Below, piece by piece: positions 50,445 through 60,496 of a stretch of DNA of 64,000 bases. The stretch is taken from the NCBI RefSeq assembly GCF_040438645.1, contig NZ_CP159253.1, positions 3,224,001 through 3,288,000 of the forward strand, given 5' to 3'. The number at the start of each line of letters is the position of its first letter. The stretch's first letter is position 1. Both the position numbers and the translations under genes were made by a program. Source of the DNA: Mesorhizobium sp. WSM2240 (GTDB taxonomy: Bacteria; Pseudomonadota; Alphaproteobacteria; Rhizobiales; Rhizobiaceae). Below the pieces are notes generated by a model. The model searched no databases. It was not told the origin of the DNA and saw only the letters and a program-made list of their open reading frames with translations.

Positions 50445-52940
50445 CTAATTCGGGTCCGGCTTGCGGCGTTTGCGTCTCGACGCCGGCGGCGGCATTGCCT
50501 TCTCCTCGAGCGCCTTGGCCAGTTCGAAATGCTCAGCTTCCAGCTTGTCATCGTCGATCGGCCATTTCTCCGCCGGTGGTTCCCGTTTCAGGTGGACATC
50601 GCGCTGCGGGAATGGGATTTCGATGTTCTCGCGCGCGAAAGCTTCGAGAATCGCGAACCGGACATCGTTCTGCACGATGATGCCGTTGCTTACGTCAGCC
50701 AGGAAAACTCTGATCTCGAAGTCCAGCGATGAGTCACCGAAGGCCGAAAAGAGAACGAAGGGCTCCGGATTTTTCAGCACAAGCGGATGGTTGCTTGCAA
50801 TGTCGAGCAAGATCTCATGGACCCGCTTCGCATCCGACCCATAGCCCACACCTACCGGAATCTCGATGCGTCCGAGCTTGTTGCGGTGCGTCCAGTTGCC
50901 GACAGCGCTATTGATCAGTTCCGAATTCGGCAGGATGACGGTCTGGCGCTGAAACGTCTCGATCTCGGTGGCGCGCACGCTGATCTTCTTGACCGTGCCG
51001 GAAACGGGGCCGGCCACGATCCAGTCGCCGGCCTTGAACGGACGCTCGGCGAGCAGGATCAGGCCCGACACGAAATTGGAGACGACGTTCTGCAGGCCGA
51101 AGCCGATGCCGAGCGACAGGCCGCCGGCGATCAGGGCGAAGTTGGAAAGATCGATGCCGGCAGCAGAGACGCCCATCAGGGCGGCGATTGCCAGACCGGC
51201 ATAGCCGACCACTGTCCTTATCGAATTGCGAACGCCGGCATCCACCTTGCCGCGCGCCATGACCGAGCCGTCGAGCCATCCCTGGAACCAGCGGGTCAGG
51301 AAATAGCCTAGTATGAAAACCAGGATGCCCCAGAAAATTCCGGTGAACGAGAGGGTGAAGGAGCCAATCCGGATGCCGGTCACGGCCTTGTAGACCCAGG
51401 CCTGGATGTCGCCGGGCTGGAACCCCCAGAGGAACAGGATGAGCGGCACGCCAACGACAAGGATGAGAATGTTGATGGCGATGCTGACCACCAGCGCAAG
51501 CTGGTCCAGCGTCGCTGGGTCGAGGCTAAACCTGCTCTCGAAGCGCCGGCCAAGCGTGGTGCTGGCGAAAGCGCCCTCCTCCGCCACCGCCCCGGCGGAC
51601 AGGAAGCCGATATACATGGTGGCGAGCACCGCGCCGGTGACCACGATCTGCGCCGAAAGAAAGCGGGCAAAGCCGATATAGCCTAGCAGGGCAGCCACGA
51701 TGGTGACGCCGCCGAGCAGGAACAGGACGGCGCTCAGCAACGGATGCCAGCGCCTCGGCCGGCCGTCCTCGCCGGTGAAAGGCCGCACCAGCCCTATGAG
51801 CACGACCAGAATCCCGGTAAGCACCGTCGCGATCAGGCTTTCGCCGACGGTAAGCGACAGCGGCGAATCCAGAACGGAATAGACCGTGCTCAGGAACACG
51901 TCGATACCGGTGAAGATTGCGGTCGCCGAAACCAGCCACAGCAACAGCCTGGCGGCGTGGGTGTCGACCGCGATGAGCCGCCAGTTGGGCAGACGCGGCG
52001 AAAGCACCGAACTTCCGAGCCTGTAAACGAAGAAGACCAGCCCGATGACGATGAAGAGCGATGTCATCATCGTGCCGATGTCGCCCCACAGCACACCGAA
52101 ATAGTCGTAGAGCAGATAGGTCGCGGCGAGGAAGACGGCCAAGGCTGCCGTCGGCACCAGCGTCGACCAGAACGCCACCGACAGACGACTGAGATAGGAC
52201 GGCGTTTCGATGTCGCCGTCCGCCACGAACAGGCGGCCGAACAGCCTCCTGCCGCCGATCAAAAGGATCGCGGCCGCAAGCAGCGCGAAAAATGTGGCGA
52301 AGAGAACCGAACGCAGCTTGAACTGGACGACGAAGCGAAGCCAGGACGATACGGTGCGGTAAAGCTCCGTGATCTCGCCTCGCGCGGCCTCGGCCACCTC
52401 GCCCGCCAGCGCCGTACCTATGTCGTAGCGCCGAGTCAGCAGCCTTGAGAAGAGCTCTCGACGCATCTCCGTGATACGCGTGATCAGCGCGTTTATCCGG
52501 ATCGACTGATCCTCGGCAACGCCGAGCGCTGCATTGATCTCTGCCTTTTCCGCCATCAGAGCCTGGCGCTCGCGGGCGACGAGATCCGGCTCAGGCGGCT
52601 GGCCCTCGGCCGGAGCCGGTCCCAACTGATCAAGACGGGCGTTGATCTCGGCCAGCCGCGGCCTGAACGCGACGCTGCTCTGGAGCAACTGGTGCTCCGC
52701 CTCTTCGAGCTGCAGGCGCGTATCGACGAGGCGCGCATCGTCTTCGGAATTTGCGGCGATCTGCTTTTCGAGCAGATCGGTTCGCTGACGCAGGCTGTCC
52801 ATGACCGCCCGCTGTTTCGTGACGATCGCCGAGCCGTTCTGCGCCAGACTCTGCGAGCCAGTCGGAAACGCCAGCGCCGAAAGCGCCAGCAAAATCAGCG
52901 CGAGAAGGGATCGGGAAAGGAAAACCGGCATCATCTCCAT
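50445..52940 (-). CDS. Large MscS-family mechanosensitive channel (DUF3772 domain)
   Basis: An 831-residue inner-membrane channel of the MscK-like size class. After a signal peptide (SRSLLALILLALSALAFPTG) comes a periplasmic coiled-coil-rich DUF3772 region of ~200 residues, then about 10 helices. The MscS pore helix and beta domain follow, with SNFALIAGGLSLGIGFGLQN and VSNFVSGLILLAERPFKAGD. The C-terminus is basic (RRKRRKPDPN). It releases solutes on sudden osmotic down-shift. Several ATGs at the start (52940, 52934, 52931) are possible; the extension to 53081 is unlikely. Divergent from soxB with 188 bp between. Betaines are common osmolytes, so proximity may be meaningful or chance. Confidence 0.9.
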   Translation of the reverse strand: MEMMPVFLSRSLLALILLALSALAFPTGSQSLAQNGSAIVTKQRAVMDSLRQRTDLLEKQIAANSEDDARLVDTRLQLEEAEHQLLQSSVAFRPRLAEINARLDQLGPAPAEGQPPEPDLVARERQALMAEKAEINAALGVAEDQSIRINALITRITEMRRELFSRLLTRRYDIGTALAGEVAEAARGEITELYRTVSSWLRFVVQFKLRSVLFATFFALLAAAILLIGGRRLFGRLFVADGDIETPSYLSRLSVAFWSTLVPTAALAVFLAATYLLYDYFGVLWGDIGTMMTSLFIVIGLVFFVYRLGSSVLSPRLPNWRLIAVDTHAARLLLWLVSATAIFTGIDVFLSTVYSVLDSPLSLTVGESLIATVLTGILVVLIGLVRPFTGEDGRPRRWHPLLSAVLFLLGGVTIVAALLGYIGFARFLSAQIVVTGAVLATMYIGFLSAGAVAEEGAFASTTLGRRFESRFSLDPATLDQLALVVSIAINILILVVGVPLILFLWGFQPGDIQAWVYKAVTGIRIGSFTLSFTGIFWGILVFILGYFLTRWFQGWLDGSVMARGKVDAGVRNSIRTVVGYAGLAIAALMGVSAAGIDLSNFALIAGGLSLGIGFGLQNVVSNFVSGLILLAERPFKAGDWIVAGPVSGTVKKISVRATEIETFQRQTVILPNSELINSAVGNWTHRNKLGRIEIPVGVGYGSDAKRVHEILLDIASNHPLVLKNPEPFVLFSAFGDSSLDFEIRVFLADVSNGIIVQNDVRFAILEAFARENIEIPFPQRDVHLKREPPAEKWPIDDDKLEAEHFELAKALEEKAMPPPASRRKRRKPDPN

Positions 52941-53128
52941 GCGACTCAAGTGGGCCCGACAGTGATAGAGACGGCTGGCAAGCGCGGCAAGCGCGGCATC
53001 ACGGCGATGGCAGGACAGCAATCGGGCGAAAGGAGTCGGCCTTATGAAAAGCCATGGCGCAATATTGGCTTTGACACACAAGCCGTGCCACTAGTGTGCG
53101 CCATCGCCCGAACCGGAAGACATGATCC

Positions 53129-54388
53129 ATGGCGGAATATTCGGCCCTTTCGCTTCTCAAAAACGCGCTGACGGGAAACCGCGACTGGAAGCCGGCCTGG
53201 CGAAAGCCGGACCCGAAACCTTCCTATGACGTGATTGTCGTCGGAGGCGGCGGTCACGGCCTCTCGACAGCCTATTACCTGGCCAAGGAACACGGCATCA
53301 CCAATGTCGCCGTCGTGGAAAAGGGATGGCTGGGGTCCGGCAATGTCGGCCGCAACACAACAATCGTGCGCTCCAACTACCTGTATCCGCAGAGCATCCG
53401 CTTCTACGAGCACTCGATGCGGCTGTGGGAGAACCTGTCGCACGACCTCAACTACAATGTGATGTTCTCGCAGCGCGGCATCCTCAACCTCGCCCATACG
53501 CCGGCCCAGTTCGACGACTACGCGCGCCGCGGCAACGCTATGCGTCACGGCGGCGGCGACGCCGAACTGCTCAATCCCGACCAGATCGCCAGGCTCTATC
53601 CCGGTCTCGACGTCTCGGCTTCGGCGAGGTTCCCGGTGGTAGGTGGGCTGCTGCAGCCCAAGGCCGGCACGGCGCGCCATGACGCCGTGGCCTGGGGCTA
53701 TGCCCGCGGCGCGGACCGGCGGGGCGTCGACATCATCGAGAATTGCGAGGTCACTGGCTTCCTGCGCGACGGCGACCGCATCACCGGCGTAACTACGAGC
53801 CGGGGTGAAATCCGCGCCGCCAAGGTGGCGGTGGCAGTGGCGGGCAGTACTGGCCACGTCATGAAGCTAGCCGGGATCGACAAGCTGCCGATCGAAAGCC
53901 ATCTGCTGCAGGCGTTCGTGTCGGAATCGCTGAAGCCGATCCTGCCCGGCGTCATCACCTGGGGCGGCGGACATCTTTACGTCTCGCAGTCCGACAAGGG
54001 CGGGCTGGTCTTCGGCGGCGACCTCGACGGCTACAATAGCTATGCGCAGCGCGGAAACCTGCCGCTGGTCGAGGAGGTGATGAGCGAATTGCTCGCCATG
54101 TTCCCGGCCTTTGCTCGGGTAAGGCTGCTGCGCTCCTGGGGCGGCGTCATGGACATGTCGATGGACGGCTCGCCGATCATCACCACCGGCCCCCTGCCCG
54201 GCATGTATCTGAATTGCGGCTGGTGCTACGGCGGCTTCAAGGCGACGCCGGCTTCCGGCTGGTGCTTTGCCCACACCATAGCCCGCGACGAACCGCACGA
54301 GATCAATGCGCCGTTCACGCTCGACCGTTTCCATCGCGGCATACTCATCGACGAAAAAGGCCAGGGCCCGACGCCCAAGCTTCATTAG
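53129..54388 (+). CDS. soxB: Sarcosine oxidase subunit beta
   Basis: A 419-residue flavoprotein, the catalytic beta subunit of heterotetrameric sarcosine oxidase. The complex oxidises sarcosine to glycine with transfer of the methyl carbon to THF and formation of H2O2. The Rossmann motif is VIVVGGGGHGLSTAYYLA. His184 in TARHDAVAWGYARGA is the position of the covalent FMN His. The RNTTIVRSNYLYP block is diagnostic. GGAAGA precedes the ATG. First gene of soxBDAG. Confidence 0.96.
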   Translation: MAEYSALSLLKNALTGNRDWKPAWRKPDPKPSYDVIVVGGGGHGLSTAYYLAKEHGITNVAVVEKGWLGSGNVGRNTTIVRSNYLYPQSIRFYEHSMRLWENLSHDLNYNVMFSQRGILNLAHTPAQFDDYARRGNAMRHGGGDAELLNPDQIARLYPGLDVSASARFPVVGGLLQPKAGTARHDAVAWGYARGADRRGVDIIENCEVTGFLRDGDRITGVTTSRGEIRAAKVAVAVAGSTGHVMKLAGIDKLPIESHLLQAFVSESLKPILPGVITWGGGHLYVSQSDKGGLVFGGDLDGYNSYAQRGNLPLVEEVMSELLAMFPAFARVRLLRSWGGVMDMSMDGSPIITTGPLPGMYLNCGWCYGGFKATPASGWCFAHTIARDEPHEINAPFTLDRFHRGILIDEKGQGPTPKLH

Positions 54389-54400
54389 GCACATCAGCAG

Positions 54401-54703
54401 ATGCTCATAAATTGTCCTTATTGCGGCCCGCGCGACCTTTCAGAATTCAGCTATCAGGGCGACGGCTACCGCACCCGTCCCGATCCGGCCTCGACCGACC
54501 AGGCCGAGTGGAACGCCTATGTCTACGACCGGGTCAACGTGGCAGGCGACCACAACGAGATCTGGCAGCATGCAGGCGGCTGCCGGGCGCATCTGCGGGT
54601 CACGCGCAACACGCTGACCCACAAGATCACCAGCGTCGGTTTTGCCCGCGACGAACGCCACAAAAAGCCGCACGGCCACCGCCGGACGGGAGCGCATTCA
54701 TGA
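54401..54703 (+). CDS. soxD: Sarcosine oxidase subunit delta
   Basis: A 100-residue zinc-binding subunit. LINCPYCGPRDLSEF carries the Cys-x2-Cys pair and IWQHAGGCRAHLRVTRNT the partner His and Cys. Length is usual. It starts 12 bp after soxB and overlaps soxA by 4 bp. It has a structural role in the tetramer. Confidence 0.95.
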   Translation: MLINCPYCGPRDLSEFSYQGDGYRTRPDPASTDQAEWNAYVYDRVNVAGDHNEIWQHAGGCRAHLRVTRNTLTHKITSVGFARDERHKKPHGHRRTGAHS

Positions 54704-57693
54704 GTCCGCGCCGCAGCCAGACCGGCGGTCGCGTCGACCGGATGCGCACGATCCGCTTCACCTTCGACGGCCGGCCGTTTACCGGGCACGCCGGCGATAC
54801 GCTGGCCTCGGCGCTGCTCGCCAATGGTGTCACGCTGTTCGGGCGCTCGTTCAAATATCACCGCCCGCGCGGCGTGCTGACGGCCGGCGTCGACGAGCCG
54901 AACGCCTTGGTGACGGTGCTTCACGGCGAAGTGCGCGAGCCGAACATTCCGGCGACCATGCTGGAGATCTATGACGGGCTGACAGCAGTCAGCCAGAACC
55001 GCTTTCCCACGCTGGCCTTCGACCTCGGCGCGGCCAACCAGCTCGGCGGCAAGGTTCTCGGCGCCGGCTTCTACTACAAGACTTTCATGGGACCGGTGTT
55101 CGGACCGCTGAAGGGCACCCGCTTCTGGATGTTCTGCGAATATTTCATCCGCCGCGCGGCGGGCCTCGGCCGCGCCGGCATCGCCCGGGACCCCGCGCGC
55201 TACGAGCGCATGAATGCCTTCTGCGACGTCCTGGTGGTCGGCTCCGGCCCGGCCGGGTTGATGGCCGCGAAGGCCGCGGCCGACAGCGGCGCCCGGGTCA
55301 TCCTGGCCGAACTCGAGCCGAAATTCGGCGGCGCCGCCAACTGGTCGGACGAGACGATCGACGGCATGGCCGCGGCGGAATGGGCAGCGACCATGGTGCG
55401 CGACCTGAAGGCGCGCGACAATGTCCGGCTGCTGCCGCGCACCACCGTCTGGGGCTATTACGACGACAACAACATGGCCGCGCTGGAGCGCGTCACCGAC
55501 CACAAGAGCGCGCCCGGCAAAGGCGAGCCGCGCCACCGCCACTGGGCGATCCGCGCCGGATCGGTGGTGCTGGCGACTGGCGCGTTCGAGCGGCCGCTGG
55601 TTTTCCCGGGCAATGACCGCCCCGGCGTCATGCTTGCGGGCGCCGCCGAGCGCTACGCTAACGAATTCGGCATCCTGCCCGGCCAGAAGGTGGCGCTGTT
55701 CGTAAACAATGACGCCGCCTATCGCGCCGCTTCGACGCTGAGGAAGGCCGGCGCGGAAATCGCAGCGATCGTCGACGTACGCGATGAAATTTCGGCCGCG
55801 GCGCAGGAGATCGCCGAGAAAGCCGGCTGCGAATTGCTGCGCGGCCATGCCGTTGTCGCGACCGAAGGCGGCAGGCATGTCTCGGGCATCAAGGTGCAGA
55901 AATTCGATCTCTCGAACGGAGCGCTGTCGGGCGACGCGCGCCATCTCGATGCTGACTGCCTGCTGGTCTCGGGCGGCTGGTCGCCGGTCATCCATCTGGC
56001 GAGCCAGGCCGGCCTGAAGCCGGAATGGAACGAAGACCTGCAGGCTTTCCTGCCGCCGAAGCCGACGCAAAACTGGGTCGGAGCGGGCGCGTTCAACGGA
56101 CGCTTCACCACCGCCGAGACGCTTGCCGAAGGCCTTGCCGCCGGCCTGTCGGCCGCCGGTTCGCCTGGCCGGATCGAATCCATACCCGAAGTCGAAGCGC
56201 CGGCGTTAGACCCGCAGCCGGCTCCGGTGTTCGAGATCAGGGCCAAGGGCAAGGCCTTCGTCGACTTGCAGCACGACGTGACCGCCGACGACGTCCGGCT
56301 CGCCTACAAGGAAGGCTTCGTCTCGGTCGAGCACCTGAAGCGCTACACGACGCTCGGCATGGCGACCGACCAGGGCAAGACATCCAACGTGCCCGGCATC
56401 GCCATCATGGCCGATGCGCAGGGCAAGCCCATCTCGGATGTCGGTACGACGCGGTTCCGCCCGCCCTTCGCGCCGGTATCGCTCGGCGCTCTGGCCGCCG
56501 AACGATACGGCGAGGTGAAGCCCGAACGGCTCACCCCGATGCATGACTGGCATGTCGAGAACGGGGCGTCCATGTATGCCGCCGGCCTCTGGCATCGGCC
56601 GGCGATCTATGGCCTCGCTGGCGAAATGATCGAGCAGGCCTATGTGCGCGAAGCGAAGACGACGCGCGAGGCGGCAGGCATCGTCGATGTCTCGACGCTC
56701 GGCAAGATCGCCGTGCAGGGTCCGGACGCCGCCGATTTCCTCGACCGCGTCTACACCAACGTGTTTTCCACGCTTGCCGTCGGCAAGGCGCGCTACGGCC
56801 TGATGCTGCGCGAGGACGGCATCGCGCTCGACGACGGCACGACCTGGCGGCTCGGCAACGACGACTTCCTGATGACGACCACGACCGCCAACGCTGGCAA
56901 GGTTATGCAGCACCTCGAATATCTGCTTGATGTGGTCTGGCCCGAACTCAGGGTGCAGCTTACGTCGGTCACAGATCAATGGGCGGGCGCGGCGATCGGC
57001 GGGCCCAGGGCGCGGGAAATCCTGGCGTCATGTGTCACCGGGACGGCGGTCGACAATGAGGCGCTGCCCTTCATGGGCATCGTGCATGGCGAGATTGACG
57101 GCGCGCCGGTGATGATCTGCCGGCTCTCCTTCTCCGGTGAGATGGCCTTCGAGGTCTATTCCGGCGCCGGTCACGGCATGCATGTCTGGGAAGCGCTGAT
57201 CAAGGCCGGCAAGCCTTTCGGCATGGTTTGCTACGGGCTGGAGGCTCTCGGCACGATGCGCATCGAGAAGGGCCATGTCACCGGCGCGGAGATCGACGGC
57301 CGCACCACCGCGCGCGACCTCGGCCTCGACTGGATGCTGTCGAAGAAAAAACCGTTCGTGGGCTCGATGATGATGGACCGCGAAGGCCTCGCCGACGAGG
57401 ACCGGATGCGTCTGGTCGGCGTCATCGCGCTCGACAACCGGCCGCTCAATGGCGGTGCGCATATCGTCGAGGAGGCCAACGAGGCCGAGCCGAGGAATTC
57501 GATCGGCCACATCACCGCGGTCTGCTATTCGCCGGCTCTTGGCAAGTATATCGGCCTGGCGCTGGTCAGGGGCGGCAAAAAGCGGATCGGCGCCCGCGCC
57601 TTTGTCTCCGACCCGCTGAGAAAACGCTTCGGCCCGGTCGAGATCGTCAGCAACCACTTCTTCGATCCCGAAGGGAAACGCATGCATGGTTGA
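54700..57693 (+). CDS. soxA: Sarcosine oxidase subunit alpha
   Basis: A 997-residue subunit. It has an N-terminal Fer2-like domain (RFTFDGRPFTGHAGDTLASA, FKYHRPRGVLTAG), then a NAD-binding domain with VLVVGSGPAGLMAAKAA, and a C-terminal GcvT-like folate domain from about residue 610 (HRPAIYG, LSFSGEMAFEVYSG). It binds NAD, and THF accepts the methyl carbon. The true start is the ATG at 54700 that overlaps the soxD stop; the open frame extending back to 54214 is a shadow of soxD. It overlaps soxG by 8 bp. Confidence 0.96.
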   Translation: MSPRRSQTGGRVDRMRTIRFTFDGRPFTGHAGDTLASALLANGVTLFGRSFKYHRPRGVLTAGVDEPNALVTVLHGEVREPNIPATMLEIYDGLTAVSQNRFPTLAFDLGAANQLGGKVLGAGFYYKTFMGPVFGPLKGTRFWMFCEYFIRRAAGLGRAGIARDPARYERMNAFCDVLVVGSGPAGLMAAKAAADSGARVILAELEPKFGGAANWSDETIDGMAAAEWAATMVRDLKARDNVRLLPRTTVWGYYDDNNMAALERVTDHKSAPGKGEPRHRHWAIRAGSVVLATGAFERPLVFPGNDRPGVMLAGAAERYANEFGILPGQKVALFVNNDAAYRAASTLRKAGAEIAAIVDVRDEISAAAQEIAEKAGCELLRGHAVVATEGGRHVSGIKVQKFDLSNGALSGDARHLDADCLLVSGGWSPVIHLASQAGLKPEWNEDLQAFLPPKPTQNWVGAGAFNGRFTTAETLAEGLAAGLSAAGSPGRIESIPEVEAPALDPQPAPVFEIRAKGKAFVDLQHDVTADDVRLAYKEGFVSVEHLKRYTTLGMATDQGKTSNVPGIAIMADAQGKPISDVGTTRFRPPFAPVSLGALAAERYGEVKPERLTPMHDWHVENGASMYAAGLWHRPAIYGLAGEMIEQAYVREAKTTREAAGIVDVSTLGKIAVQGPDAADFLDRVYTNVFSTLAVGKARYGLMLREDGIALDDGTTWRLGNDDFLMTTTTANAGKVMQHLEYLLDVVWPELRVQLTSVTDQWAGAAIGGPRAREILASCVTGTAVDNEALPFMGIVHGEIDGAPVMICRLSFSGEMAFEVYSGAGHGMHVWEALIKAGKPFGMVCYGLEALGTMRIEKGHVTGAEIDGRTTARDLGLDWMLSKKKPFVGSMMMDREGLADEDRMRLVGVIALDNRPLNGGAHIVEEANEAEPRNSIGHITAVCYSPALGKYIGLALVRGGKKRIGARAFVSDPLRKRFGPVEIVSNHFFDPEGKRMHG

Positions 57694-58273
57694 CCAGCTT
57701 TCACCGCTTGAGCCGGTCTGGCGGCCGGGCTCGCACGGCAATTTCGCCGCGGGCGTCGGCGTGATCCTGAGCGAAACCCAGCCGGGTTCTATCGTGCAGG
57801 TCGCCGCCTGGCCGGGCGAGGAAAAGGGTTTGATGGCTGCTATCCGGACCGTCGCCGGCCTGGCGCTGCCCGATGGCGCGGGCGGCGGCGTCTTCACCGA
57901 GGAGAAGGCGGCGTTCGGCTTCGCGCCCGGCAAATTCCTGGTCGTCGATCAGGCCGAGGGGCTCTTCGCAACGCTCAGCGCCGCGATCACCAGCGAAGTA
58001 GGAACCGTCACCGACCTGTCGCATGGGCGTACCGCGATCCGCATTGCCGGCCCGAAAGCCGAATGGGTGCTGGCCAAATTCTTCGCCATCGATTTTTCGC
58101 TGACCGCATTCCCGGTTGGCGCCGGCCGCTCCACCGTGCATCACGACATCTTCGCGCAGATCCAACGGACCGGCGCGAGCCAGTTCGACCTTTATGTCTT
58201 CCGCTCCTTCGCGCGGGCGCTCTGGAACGCTCTGTGCCACGCGAGCGAGGAAGTCGGCTACGAAGTGAGGTAG
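57686..58273 (+). CDS. soxG: Sarcosine oxidase subunit gamma
   Basis: A 195-residue subunit, start MVDQLSPLEPVWRPGSHGNF. The DLSHGRTAIRIAGPKAEWVL and DLYVFRSFARALWNAL blocks match SoxG, a GcvT-related fold without catalytic residues. It completes soxBDAG. No glyA or purU follows, unlike many sox operons; the next gene is 173 bp away with no recognisable terminator between. Confidence 0.94.
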   Translation: MVDQLSPLEPVWRPGSHGNFAAGVGVILSETQPGSIVQVAAWPGEEKGLMAAIRTVAGLALPDGAGGGVFTEEKAAFGFAPGKFLVVDQAEGLFATLSAAITSEVGTVTDLSHGRTAIRIAGPKAEWVLAKFFAIDFSLTAFPVGAGRSTVHHDIFAQIQRTGASQFDLYVFRSFARALWNALCHASEEVGYEVR

Positions 58274-58446
58274 GATTTTTCCGCGTGCCGGCGGTCGTGG
58301 AGGCGAACCTGCACGGCTCGGATCATGCGGAAGATTTGACAAAGGTACTTCGAGAGGTCGCCGCTGATTGGCACCGATACCAGGTAGTGCTAGCATGGAT
58401 TTTTCTTGCTTGAGGTGCAACCCACGAGATTAGTCGGACAAAAACG

Positions 58447-58974
58447 ATGGCCAAGAGAAATGGATTTCCAACCTGTTTTCTCATGAGCATTGCCTTATTG
58501 ACCATGCCGGAGATGGCCGCCGCCGAGCCAACCAAGGATATCGTCGTCTTCGATTTTGAGATGATGGATTCGAGTGCGGCATCCGGAATTATTCCTCAGG
58601 ATGAACGCGATACAAAATACCTGGCCGAGTCTACGCAAGTCGCAAAGAATCATCTGCTGTCGACGGGAATATACAAGATTGTCGATGCAAAACCGGCTGC
58701 AGCGGAAATTGCCAAGGCCGGTGAGCTGAGGCGCTGTAGCGGCTGCGAAGCGGCGATTGCATCGAAGCTCGGCGGTGAACTGGCCATGACCGGTATCGTT
58801 AACAGGATCAGCCGGACCGAGTATGAGATGCTGATAAAGGTGGTGGACGCCGCCACGGGATCGCCTGTGGCCGTCGGCTATACGGGATTACGTATGGGGG
58901 CAAACTACGCATGGCCGCGCGGCGCCAAATGGCTGATGGAAAAGCGCGTTGTGGCCAGCCTGACCAACAAATAG
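58447..58974 (+). CDS. DUF2380/DUF3280-like exported protein
   Basis: A 175-residue protein with a signal peptide (FPTCFLMSIALLTMPEMAAA). The mature part has KDIVVFDFEMMDSSAA, ELRRCSGCEAAIASKLGGEL with a Cys-x2-Cys pair, and WPRGAKWLMEKRV. These match periplasmic DUF2380/DUF3280 proteins often found near methylotrophy or PQQ-dependent oxidation genes. Function unknown. Its base use is slightly more AT-rich than its neighbours (for example TATACGGGATTACG at 58878), a weak hint of a different origin. It lies between soxG and the convergent nitroreductase gene. Confidence 0.72.
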   Translation: MAKRNGFPTCFLMSIALLTMPEMAAAEPTKDIVVFDFEMMDSSAASGIIPQDERDTKYLAESTQVAKNHLLSTGIYKIVDAKPAAAEIAKAGELRRCSGCEAAIASKLGGELAMTGIVNRISRTEYEMLIKVVDAATGSPVAVGYTGLRMGANYAWPRGAKWLMEKRVVASLTNK

Positions 58975-59005
58975 AACTGCGCAGTTCGATCTGAGTGTTG
59001 GAGAT

Positions 59006-59716
59006 CTATCCCGCGAACTTCACCCACTCTTCCTGCGGGGCGCGTTCCGTGCGCAGGTCGTTCTCGGGTTTGGTCGCGTCTTCGTAGCCTAGCGCCATGC
59101 CGCAGACGACGATCTCCTCGTCGGGAATGTTCAGCACCGGGCGGATCTGCCGATGATAAGGCGCGAAGGCAGCCTGCGGACAAGTGTGCAGGCCCCTGCC
59201 CCGCGCGGCGACCATGATGTTCTGCAGGAACATGCCGTAGTCGATCCACGATCCCTGGTTGAGGCGGCGGTCGATGGTGAAGATCATGCCGACCGGCGCG
59301 TCGAAGAAGACAAAGTTGCGGTCATGCTGCGCGCGCATCTGGTCGACATCGCGCTTGCCGATGCCGAGATGGCCGTAGAGCGCGAAACCGACGGCGCGAC
59401 GCCTGGTCAGATAGGGTTCGAAGAACTGGTCGGGATAGTAGCGGTACTCGTCCCACTTTGCCTTTTCGGCGCGGATGCCGGAATTGAGGACTGCGTCGGC
59501 GATGCGCGCCTTCGTCTCGCCGGTTGTCACATAGACTTTCCAGGGCTGCATGTTGGTGCCCGAGGGCGCGCGGGCGGCGACCTCGAGGATGGCGCGGATT
59601 GTCGCCTCGTCGACCGGGTCCGGCAGGAAGGCGCGCACCGATCGGCGCGAGGTGATCGCTTCGTCAACGATCGCCGTCTCGTCCAGGTCCAGGGTTCTGT
59701 TTTCCGGCGCCAGCAT
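59006..59716 (-). CDS. Nitroreductase family protein
   Basis: A 236-residue FMN-dependent oxidoreductase. SRRSVRAFLPDPVDEATI and RAPSGTNMQPWKVYVTTGE are the FMN-binding blocks, and the C-terminal CGMALGYEDATKPEN is also typical. It could reduce nitro groups, quinones or enones with NAD(P)H. The ATG at 59716 is the real start; the open frame continues to 60364 only as a shadow of the XRE-cupin gene. It is divergent from that regulator gene, 120 bp away. Confidence 0.88.
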   Translation of the reverse strand: MLAPENRTLDLDETAIVDEAITSRRSVRAFLPDPVDEATIRAILEVAARAPSGTNMQPWKVYVTTGETKARIADAVLNSGIRAEKAKWDEYRYYPDQFFEPYLTRRRAVGFALYGHLGIGKRDVDQMRAQHDRNFVFFDAPVGMIFTIDRRLNQGSWIDYGMFLQNIMVAARGRGLHTCPQAAFAPYHRQIRPVLNIPDEEIVVCGMALGYEDATKPENDLRTERAPQEEWVKFAG

Positions 59717-59836
59717 GGATTGTCCCTTCGCAATGCGGCTCACATAGGAATTGAGCGCCGGATTTGCACCAGACCCGCGAGTCTCGCAAGCATTACCTGC
59801 ATTGCGTGAAATAAAGCTTGAAAATTTCATTGTCCT

Positions 59837-60475
59837 ATGGCTCATGAAATTTCGGCAGAAATTTTCATGGGCGCTCTGATGGAAGCCGACTGGCTGGAGA
59901 CGGATGAACGAAGAATAGCGCGCTCCGACAGGATGCTTGCGGCCGACATCCGGGCGCTGCGCAAGGCGCGTGGCCTGACGCTCGCCGAGATCGGGCTGAA
60001 GCTCCGCCGCTCGGTGGGCTGGCTGAGCCAGGTGGAGCGCGGCCTCTCCGCGCCCTCGCTGGCCGACCTCCGCGCCTTTGCCGAATTGTTCGGCGTCCCC
60101 GTCAGTCTGTTCTTCGCTCATGACGCTCCCGACGACCGCGAGCGCGGCGTGATCGTGCGCGCCGGCCGCCGCCGTTCCCTTGGCACAGCCGAATCCGGCC
60201 TGGTGGAGGAACTTCTGTCGCCCGATCTCGGCGGTAGTTTCGAAGTGCTGCGCTCGGTGTTCGCGCCGGGCGCGGAGATGAAGGCCGCCGCCAACAGGCC
60301 GACCGAGGAGGCGGGATACGTGGTTTCGGGCACTTTCGACTTGGAGATCGCCGGAACATGGCACCGGCTTGGCGAAGGCGACAGCTTCCGCTTCGCCAAC
60401 AAGCCGTTCCGCTGGCGCAATCCGGACGCTGAGCCGGCGGTCGTGATCTGGGTGGTTTCGCCGCCTGTCTATTGA
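59837..60475 (+). CDS. XRE-cupin transcriptional regulator
   Basis: A 212-residue regulator. The N-terminal HTH is ADIRALRKARGLTLAEIGLK and GWLSQVERGLSAPSLADLRA; the C-terminal cupin is TEEAGYVVSGTFDLEIAGTW followed by GEGDSFRFANKPFRWRN. This class often controls amine, amino-acid and polyamine catabolism, with the cupin sensing a small molecule. It starts 21 bp before the FAD-GcvT gene, on which it may act. Starts at the second or third ATG (59867, 59879) are also possible. Confidence 0.9.
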   Translation: MAHEISAEIFMGALMEADWLETDERRIARSDRMLAADIRALRKARGLTLAEIGLKLRRSVGWLSQVERGLSAPSLADLRAFAELFGVPVSLFFAHDAPDDRERGVIVRAGRRRSLGTAESGLVEELLSPDLGGSFEVLRSVFAPGAEMKAAANRPTEEAGYVVSGTFDLEIAGTWHRLGEGDSFRFANKPFRWRNPDAEPAVVIWVVSPPVY

Positions 60476-60496
60476 TTAAAGCGTTGGGAGAGAGAA

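Noticed and set aside
54214..57693. A 1159-codon open frame starting inside soxB
   Set aside because: The first 160 codons overlap soxB and soxD in another frame. The ATG at 54700, overlapping the soxD stop, gives a normal SoxA.
59006..60364. A 452-codon open frame on the minus strand
   Set aside because: Only the last 236 codons match nitroreductase. The rest is antisense to the XRE-cupin gene and to the divergent promoter.
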